A stretch of 64,000 nucleotides of DNA from Paenibacillus alkaliterrae (GTDB lineage Bacteria; Bacillota; Bacilli; Paenibacillales; Paenibacillaceae): contig NZ_JAKGAP010000031.1 of NCBI RefSeq assembly GCF_021532375.1, positions 17,748-81,747 on the forward strand, in the 5' to 3' direction. The notes beneath the pieces were generated by a model, which had not been told where the DNA came from, did not search any database, and worked only from the letters and a program-made list of their open reading frames with translations. Made by a program: the position numbers and the translations under genes. Shown in pieces: positions 58,893-64,000 of the stretch (its first letter is position 1; each line of letters opens with the position of its first letter).

Positions 58893-61197
58893 GAACCGCC
58901 ACAGGAGCGCCAAGCTGCTTTCTGACCTGGTAGGTTGCTTCCATCATGTTGCGGAGCGCCGCTACCGTCTCTGCTTCGCCTCGTGTTTTCAGGCCGCAGT
59001 CCGGGTTAATCCAGAATATGCCCGGATCAAGCACCCTTAAAGCCCGCTCGATATTTCTCACCATCTCATCAACGGCCGGCACACGAGGGCTGTGAATGTC
59101 ATATACGCCAAGTCCGATTCCCTGGTCATACGTATGCTCCTCGAAGCTGTGAATAAGCTCGCCATGGCTGCGGGACGTTTCAATGGAGATGACGTCCGCA
59201 TCAAGCGCCAGAATAGAATCAATGATGTCGTGGAATTCGCAGTAGCACATATGCGTATGAATTTGAGTCGTATCGCGCACGTCTGATGTAGACAGCTTAA
59301 AGGCGTGCACGCCCCATTTCAGATACGCATCCCAGTCGCTGCGTTTAAGCGGCAAGCCTTCGCGCAAAGCGGGCTCATCGACTTGAATCATTTCGATGCC
59401 GGCCGCTTCAAGCGCCTTCACTTCCTCCGACAAAGCTAACGCAATTTGATAAGCAACCTGCTCGCGCGTAATGTCATTGCGCGGGAACGACCAATTTAAT
59501 ATCGTAATCGGACCGGTCAGCATTCCTTTAACAGGACGGCTCGTTAAGGATTGCGCATAGACGCTTTCGGTTACGGTCATTGGCTCGATGAACACGACGT
59601 CTCCGTAAATGACCGGCGGCTTCACGCAGCGCGAACCGTACGATTGTACCCAGCCATTTCGCGTAAAGGCGAAGCCATCCAGCTTCTCGCCAAAAAACTC
59701 AACCATGTCGGTACGCTCGAATTCACCATGAACGAGGACATCGATGTTAAGCTCCTCTTGAATTTCAATCCATTTTTTGATCTTTTCATTGATGAAAGAA
59801 GCATAGCTTTCTGAGCTTAGCTCGTTCTTTCTCCACTTCTGTCTAGCGCTGCGTACATCTGTCGTTTGCGGGAAGCTGCCGATTGTCGTCGTCGGCAGGA
59901 ACGGAAGCTGCCATTTCTCCTGATGAAGCTTCTGTCTCTCCGCGAACGGCTTCTGTCTGACTGAAGGATGAGCGGCGATCGCAGCAGCATCCGCCGCCTT
60001 GCGATTTCGGGCAGGAGATGCCGACAAATTATAAATCCGCTCACCGTTTAGCTTCAGCTCCTGTGCGAGCGAGGCTTCATTCGCCGAATCCGCATTAGCC
60101 GCGGCCGTGCTGAGCCATACCACCTCTTCGAGCTTTTCTTCAGCAAATGCCAGCGTCTCGCGCAATTCAGCAGGCAGCGCCGTTTCGTGCTTCGCTGTCA
60201 CTGGTACATGCAGCAGGCTGCTCGACGATTGGACAATGATGCGCTCCTTCGGCACGATTAAAGCGATTTTCTCTATCAGCTCAAGCTTCTGCTTATAATC
60301 CGAACGCCAAATATTCCGACCGTCCACGACCCCTGCTCCGAGCAGCTTATCCTGCGGAAAGCCGTATTGCTCAAGCGAGCTTACGTTCTGCTCCAAGCCA
60401 TGAACGAAATCAAGGCCGATCGCTTGCACCGGCAGCGCCGCTACCGCCTCATAATGATCCACCGCATCAAAATACGTTTGCAGCAAAATGTTCAGCCCTG
60501 GCGCCGCCTCACGCAATTGCGTATAAATCGAATGCACCAGCTGCAGCTCTTCCTCTGACAAAGTCGTTACGAGAATGGGCTCGTCGATTTGCACCCATTG
60601 CACACCCTCCTGCTCGAGCTCGCGAAGCACCTGCCCATATAGCGGAATGAATTTCTCAGCCAATTCCGGAAGCTCCTTCGCCTCATAGCCCTTCGACAGC
60701 TTCAGGAAGGTATAAAGCCCAATAATAACCGGTTTTCCTTCAATGCCAAGCTTTTGCTTCGCTTCGCGGTACGCCGCGAGCGGACGATTCTCCGTCAATG
60801 CCGGCTTCGCATCCTTTAGTTCGGGCACGATATAGTGGTAGTTCGTATTGAACCACTTCGTCATTTCGCTGGCTTGCGCCTGCTGCGTTCCTCTTGCGAT
60901 TGCATAATACGTATTTACCGGAACCGGTCCGCCTGCATATTCGAACCTGGCAGGAACGATGCCGAACATCGTGGACGTATCCAGCATTTGATCATAAAGC
61001 GTAAAATCATTCACCGGAATGAGCGAAATGCCTTTGTCCTGCTGCAGCTGCAAATTATTCAGGCGAATCGCTTGCAGCGTCTCCAGGAACGCCGCTTCCT
61101 CCAGATCGCCTTTCCAGAACGACTCCAGCGCTTTTTTCCATTCGCGATTTTCCCCGATACGCGGGTAACCTAACACACTGCTCGTTAATTGGCTCAT
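58888..61197 (-). CDS. metE: Cobalamin-independent methionine synthase
   Basis: Transfers a methyl group from methyltetrahydrofolate triglutamate to homocysteine without B12. It is 769 residues, full length. Two related barrels are seen; the N-terminal SVLGYPRIGENREWKKA near residue 6 and the C-terminal FLPTTTIGSFPQT near 437. Zinc ligands are in HMCYCEF near 649 and in the CGLKTRG segment near 737. AGGAGG precedes the ATG. The cobalamin riboswitch upstream should shut this gene when B12 is present, so that a B12-dependent MetH elsewhere takes over. Confidence 0.96.
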   Translation of the reverse strand: MSQLTSSVLGYPRIGENREWKKALESFWKGDLEEAAFLETLQAIRLNNLQLQQDKGISLIPVNDFTLYDQMLDTSTMFGIVPARFEYAGGPVPVNTYYAIARGTQQAQASEMTKWFNTNYHYIVPELKDAKPALTENRPLAAYREAKQKLGIEGKPVIIGLYTFLKLSKGYEAKELPELAEKFIPLYGQVLRELEQEGVQWVQIDEPILVTTLSEEELQLVHSIYTQLREAAPGLNILLQTYFDAVDHYEAVAALPVQAIGLDFVHGLEQNVSSLEQYGFPQDKLLGAGVVDGRNIWRSDYKQKLELIEKIALIVPKERIIVQSSSSLLHVPVTAKHETALPAELRETLAFAEEKLEEVVWLSTAAANADSANEASLAQELKLNGERIYNLSASPARNRKAADAAAIAAHPSVRQKPFAERQKLHQEKWQLPFLPTTTIGSFPQTTDVRSARQKWRKNELSSESYASFINEKIKKWIEIQEELNIDVLVHGEFERTDMVEFFGEKLDGFAFTRNGWVQSYGSRCVKPPVIYGDVVFIEPMTVTESVYAQSLTSRPVKGMLTGPITILNWSFPRNDITREQVAYQIALALSEEVKALEAAGIEMIQVDEPALREGLPLKRSDWDAYLKWGVHAFKLSTSDVRDTTQIHTHMCYCEFHDIIDSILALDADVISIETSRSHGELIHSFEEHTYDQGIGLGVYDIHSPRVPAVDEMVRNIERALRVLDPGIFWINPDCGLKTRGEAETVAALRNMMEATYQVRKQLGAPVAVQ

Positions 61198-61238
61198 TTG
61201 AACAAATTCCTCCTAGAATATTCGATTTAAATACGCAA

Positions 61239-61285
61239 AAAAAGGCATCATTACCTTAAAGAAGCAAAGGTAAAGACGCCCATTG
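61239..61285 (-). terminator. Terminator of the cobalamin riboswitch
   Basis: On the minus strand GGCGTCTTTACC pairs with GGTAATGATGCC and a run of seven T follows, between the riboswitch and metE. Confidence 0.85.
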
Positions 61286-61344
61286 TCTGTCAAAACATCG
61301 GTTTCTGTCTTTAACACCTTCCTATCTCCCGTAGGTAAAGCAGT

Positions 61345-61545
61345 GTCGTTCAAATAGGCAGGTCTCCTGGCTCCAGCATCTTTATCTTCAGCTTCCTTCC
61401 CAATCATGTGACTGATCAGTGGCGTTTATGCTTAGATTCCGCTGTTACAGTGGCGGGACCGCGCCGGTATTACACCGGACTTCCCTTTTAAGCTCAAGCC
61501 GTTTAGGCTGGAGCACCTATTTCCACTCTTTTTCAGTTGTTAATC
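61345..61545 (-). ncRNA. Cobalamin riboswitch upstream of metE
   Basis: On the minus strand: AAAAGGGAAGTCCGGTGTAA, CCGGCGCGGTCCCGCCACTG, TAACAGCGGAA, GCCACTGATCAGTCACATGA, TGGGAAGG and the terminal AGCCAGGAGACCTGCC, which is the B12-box. It binds adenosyl- or methylcobalamin and favours the terminator downstream. Confidence 0.95.
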
Positions 61546-61568
61546 ACTAGCATTTAGCGATACGAATA

Positions 61569-61597
61569 ACTATACACTCATATTTATAAATATACAA
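61569..61597 (-). promoter_or_regulatory. Sigma-A promoter of the metE leader
   Basis: On the minus strand TTGTAT (61597-61592), 17 bases, TATAGT (61574-61569), about 25 bases before the riboswitch. Confidence 0.6.
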
Positions 61598-61700
61598 CCT
61601 TATTCTTTCTTATGAAAAATATAAAAAAAGCTTATAAAACATGCTTTCTGAATAGTAGCTATGCTTATACAAAAAAAATCGCTACGAATAAACGGATGCA

Positions 61701-61790
61701 GGAAGTCTGACGAATCTAACTGGAAAACACTCCGCTAAACTTGTTTCATCAGCGAGTAAGTCTGGCCTAACTGGAATTTGTCCCGCTAAT
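61701..61790 (-). repeat. ~90-bp intergenic repeat, copy B
   Basis: The reverse complement of this block matches 10606-10692, including both TAGCGG(G/A)...TTCCAGTTAG sub-units. The copies differ by about ten bases. From 61800 to 61980 there is no gene I can support. Confidence 0.85.
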
Positions 61791-61980
61791 GTGGTCAGTT
61801 TGCCGAATAGAAGGGATTATTCCTGTGAAAAACGCCTGGTTTTCCTGTTAAATGCTTTAATCGAGCGTGTCTGAGACAAATAGCTGGAGTTTTTCCAGGT
61901 CGAGCTGCCGGTGCAGCCGTGATAAATACAATAATGTTTGAAATAGAAGTCGATTTATCCGAATATGCCTTACATATTTT

Positions 61981-62037
61981 CACAAAAAAAGCTGCCTCCT
62001 TAGCAGCGACAGCCGAACCGGAGACAGCTTTTTTTTA
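61981..62037. terminator. Terminator after kduD-like gene
   Basis: AAAAAAGCTG and CTCC pair with GGAG and CAGCTTTTTTTT. On the minus strand it ends the kduD-like transcript. Confidence 0.8.
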
Positions 62038-62049
62038 TTAAGACTGAAC

Positions 62050-62805
62050 CTACCTGACTAACCAACCGCCGTCAACGGCCATAATATGACCATTCATATA
62101 GTCAGATGCCGAAGATGCCAGAAATACAGCAGGTCCTACCAGATCCTCTGATGTTCCCCAGCGTCCAGCCGGTATGCGCTGCAAAATCTGCGTGCTGCGG
62201 ACAGGGTCTTCACGGAGCGCTTCCGTATTATCGGTGCTCATGTAACCCGGCGCGATCGCATTAACCTGCAAGCCTTTGCCCGCCCACTCGTTCGCAAGCG
62301 CCTTCGTTAGTCCTGCTACAGCATGCTTGCTGGACGTATACCCTGGCACCGTAATGCCGCCTTGGAAGGAGAGCATCGAGGCGACGTTAATGATTTTGCC
62401 GGAGCCCTGCTCGATCATATGCTTGCCCGCCAATTGGCTGAGCACGAACACGGAGTTCAAATTCACATCGAGCACTTCCTGCCAATCCTCATAGCTATGA
62501 TCCGCAGCCGGCGTTCTGCGAATAATCCCTGCATTGTTTACCAAAATATCGATGCGTCCCAGCTCATCCACCGTACGCTCAATGATACCGGCAAGCTTAG
62601 AGCGATCGCCGATATCCGCTTGAACCGTAATCGCCTTGCGTCCCAAAGCCCGCACTGCATCCGCTGCTTTGTCAGCCGGCGTGCGATTCGTGACGAGTGC
62701 CACGTCAGCTCCGGCCTGAGCCAGGCCCAGCGCAATCGCTTCTCCAAGACCTCGTCCCGCCCCGGTAACGACCGCGACCTTGCCCGTCAAATCAAACAAA
62801 CTCAT
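62050..62805 (-). CDS. kduD: 2-deoxy-D-gluconate 3-dehydrogenase-like SDR (KduD)
   Basis: A 251-residue SDR. TGAGRGLGEAIALGLA near residue 14, NNAGIIRR near 88, catalytic Ser in NVASMLSFQGG near 140, Tyr-Lys in YTSSKHAV near 155 and the C-terminal DYMNGHIMAVDGGWL-V-R are typical of KduD, which acts on 5-keto-4-deoxyuronate or 2-deoxygluconate in pectin and uronate breakdown. ATG 62805 follows GGAAGG; it lies five bases after the stop of the DeoR gene, so the two are cotranscribed. No kduI or pectinase gene is nearby, so the substrate is a family-based inference. Confidence 0.82.
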   Translation of the reverse strand: MSLFDLTGKVAVVTGAGRGLGEAIALGLAQAGADVALVTNRTPADKAADAVRALGRKAITVQADIGDRSKLAGIIERTVDELGRIDILVNNAGIIRRTPAADHSYEDWQEVLDVNLNSVFVLSQLAGKHMIEQGSGKIINVASMLSFQGGITVPGYTSSKHAVAGLTKALANEWAGKGLQVNAIAPGYMSTDNTEALREDPVRSTQILQRIPAGRWGTSEDLVGPAVFLASSASDYMNGHIMAVDGGWLVR

Positions 62806-62810
62806 GACAT

Positions 62811-63605
62811 TCACACCTTCCTTTTCGTTCGCTTTCCGCTGCCCGTCAGCGCAGCCTTCAACATCCGAATGCCCTGCGCCTCATACTTCGCTTCCACCTC
62901 GGCATCCATTCCATCGTCGGTAATGATGAAATCTATTTCATGAAGGCCCGCATACGTAATCAACGCGCCTTTGTCGAACTTGCTATGATCCGCCAAGCAG
63001 TAGACTGTTTTCGCGTTTTCCATATACAGCTTCTTGAGCTTCGTCAGCTCCTCGGTAAAAATCGTCAAGCCATATTCCAAATGTACGCCTGTCGTTGACA
63101 AGAACAGCTTATGGACATTCAACCGCTTAATCCAGTCATGCGACTCAGCGCCGATCAGCAAATTATTGTGGCGATAACCGCCAGGCACCACTAACCGCAC
63201 CTGATCCTTTGCAATCAGCTCGCGAATAATGAGAAGATCATTCGTAAGCACCGTCACCGGCATGTTCGGAAGGCGCCTTGCCATCTCGAGTGTCGTGCTG
63301 CCGGCGTCAAGCGCGATAATATCGTTCGGCTCTATGCAAGACAGAGCAAGAGAAGCGATTGCCGCCTTCTCCTGCTGATGCTTGCTATTGGGAAACTGCA
63401 GCGGATACAGGCTGTCCTCTCCGCTCTGTTCCAATACCGCCCCGCCATGAGTCCGCTTAAGCAGCCCCTTTTCCTCGAGCTTCTCCAAGTCCTCGCGAAC
63501 CGTCTTTTCCGTAACCTGAAATTGCTCGCTCAACTCGGAAACCTTGACCGCGCCAAGCTGCTCCAATTTTTCTATAATTTTGCGATGCCGTTCAGCAGCA
63601 AGCAT
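62811..63605 (-). CDS. DeoR-family transcription repressor
   Basis: A 264-residue sugar-responsive repressor. The N-terminal winged helix has VKVSELSEQFQVTEKTVRED near residues 20-39 and LEEKGLLKRTHGGA near 43. The C-terminal DeoRC sensor has DAGSTTLEMARRLP near 100, NDLLI near 122, and VVPGG near 139, the phosphosugar-binding pattern. The ribosome binding site is weak, which is usual for a repressor. It probably controls itself and the kduD-like gene downstream. Confidence 0.9.
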   Translation of the reverse strand: MLAAERHRKIIEKLEQLGAVKVSELSEQFQVTEKTVREDLEKLEEKGLLKRTHGGAVLEQSGEDSLYPLQFPNSKHQQEKAAIASLALSCIEPNDIIALDAGSTTLEMARRLPNMPVTVLTNDLLIIRELIAKDQVRLVVPGGYRHNNLLIGAESHDWIKRLNVHKLFLSTTGVHLEYGLTIFTEELTKLKKLYMENAKTVYCLADHSKFDKGALITYAGLHEIDFIITDDGMDAEVEAKYEAQGIRMLKAALTGSGKRTKRKV

Positions 63606-63700
63606 GATGCACCGTTGCCAAGAACTTATAAAAGTCTATAAATCCTTGTTTGCTTCCTGCTTCAGCGTGTCCGCTTTTGCCAAGGCTACTTGCGTTTGGT

Positions 63701-63765
63701 CTAACACTCCACAGGCGTAAATTCGGATGCAACGAATCCTACATATCGGCGATGACGTTTACGTG
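63701..63765 (-). ncRNA. IS200/IS605-type right end / omega-RNA of the second tnpB
   Basis: Directly after the tnpB stop, the minus strand ends in TTTACGCCTGTGGAGTGTTAG, a GTGGAGTGTTAG-type right end (given here as TTTACGCCTG and TGGAGTGTTAG). In IS605-family elements this region is also the scaffold part of the guide RNA. The element boundary would be near 63701. Confidence 0.5.
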
Positions 63766-64000
63766 TCAAATCGCCAATTTCGATAGGTTGATCGCCGCGT
63801 TCAAATCGCGGTCAATCTTTAATCCACAATCGCATTCGTAAGTGCGGTCAGACAGCTTCAAATTTGTTTTGATTTGCCCGCAACACGAACACAATTTTGA
63901 TGAGGGGGAACCATTTGTCGGCTTGCAAAAAATTTGCCCCGATCTTCTCACACTTGTATTTCATCTGCCGGACGAACTCATAGAGTTTCTGCCCGGCAAT
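63766..64000 (-). pseudogene. tnpB: tnpB C-terminus, frameshifted, runs off the window
   Basis: The minus strand enters from the right edge with LYEFVRQMKYKCEKIGANFL then QADKWFP, then shifts frame at a run of five C (63904-63908 on the plus strand) to SSKLCSCCGQIKTNL, YECDCGLKIDRDLNAAINLS. These are the zinc finger and last RuvC aspartate of TnpB. With four C the frame would be continuous. It may be a true inactivating mutation or an assembly error. The N-terminal part lies outside the window. Confidence 0.85.

Noticed and set aside
61795..61983. A 62-codon minus-strand frame between metE and kduD
   Set aside because: No good ribosome binding site, no conserved look, and it lies in a repeat-bearing intergenic stretch.

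Overview
The window looks like chromosomal DNA of a spore-forming, Paenibacillus-like Firmicute. It carries a CotB/CotG/CotH spore-coat cluster, a pheS-pheT operon behind a T-box leader, zapA next to pheT, mutS2 next to a yshE-like DUF350 gene, c-di-AMP and cobalamin riboswitches, and strong AGGAGG-type ribosome binding sites with frequent TTG and GTG starts. No rRNA, tRNA, CRISPR array or prophage was seen. The assignment is inferred from gene content and order, not from a database search.

Layout. 0-3.4 kb: spore coat genes (two Sm-like/CotB-type proteins, a repetitive CotG-like protein, the CotH kinase). 3.4-9.3 kb: cysteine synthase, an MFS transporter with a polyglutamine tail, a zinc-ribbon protein, a 26-residue membrane peptide, DUF350 and mutS2. 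9.4-26 kb: an accessory stretch between mutS2 and zapA, which lie much closer in B. subtilis. It holds a CuA-like lipoprotein, SDRs, a broken tnpB, a divergent pair of GcvPA/GcvPB-like PLP enzymes, a wrecked beta-galactosidase, a sugar ABC transporter, a YesM/YesN-type two-component system and a glycoside hydrolase with a cre site. 26.2-32.7 kb: a giant ZapA-coiled-coil fusion, pheT, pheS and the T-box. 32.8-38 kb: two ATP-dependent activase/dehydratase-type proteins. 38-49 kb: cardiolipin synthase, a two-component system, CopD, glutamate dehydrogenase, a VWA lipoprotein, a DRE-TIM lyase, GTP cyclohydrolase II and a divergent HxlR regulator.

49-59 kb is the most striking part. A kdp potassium-transport operon on the minus strand (RCK_N-like gene, 36-residue peptide, kdpF, kdpA, kdpB, kdpC, and a tandem double KdpD sensor without a kinase domain) is preceded by two c-di-AMP (ydaO-type) riboswitches in series, each followed by its own intrinsic terminator. 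Diverging from it on the plus strand are two paralogous 141-codon genes of no recognised family, each with its own sigma-A promoter and c-di-AMP riboswitch. Four c-di-AMP riboswitches thus lie within about 1.7 kb. The second messenger would be expected to shut off potassium import, and the two orphan genes are candidates for undescribed members of the same response.

59-64 kb: metE under a cobalamin riboswitch, a kduD-like dehydrogenase with its DeoR regulator, and a partial, frameshifted tnpB running off the right edge. A ~90-bp intergenic repeat occurs at about 10.6 kb and, inverted, at about 61.7 kb.
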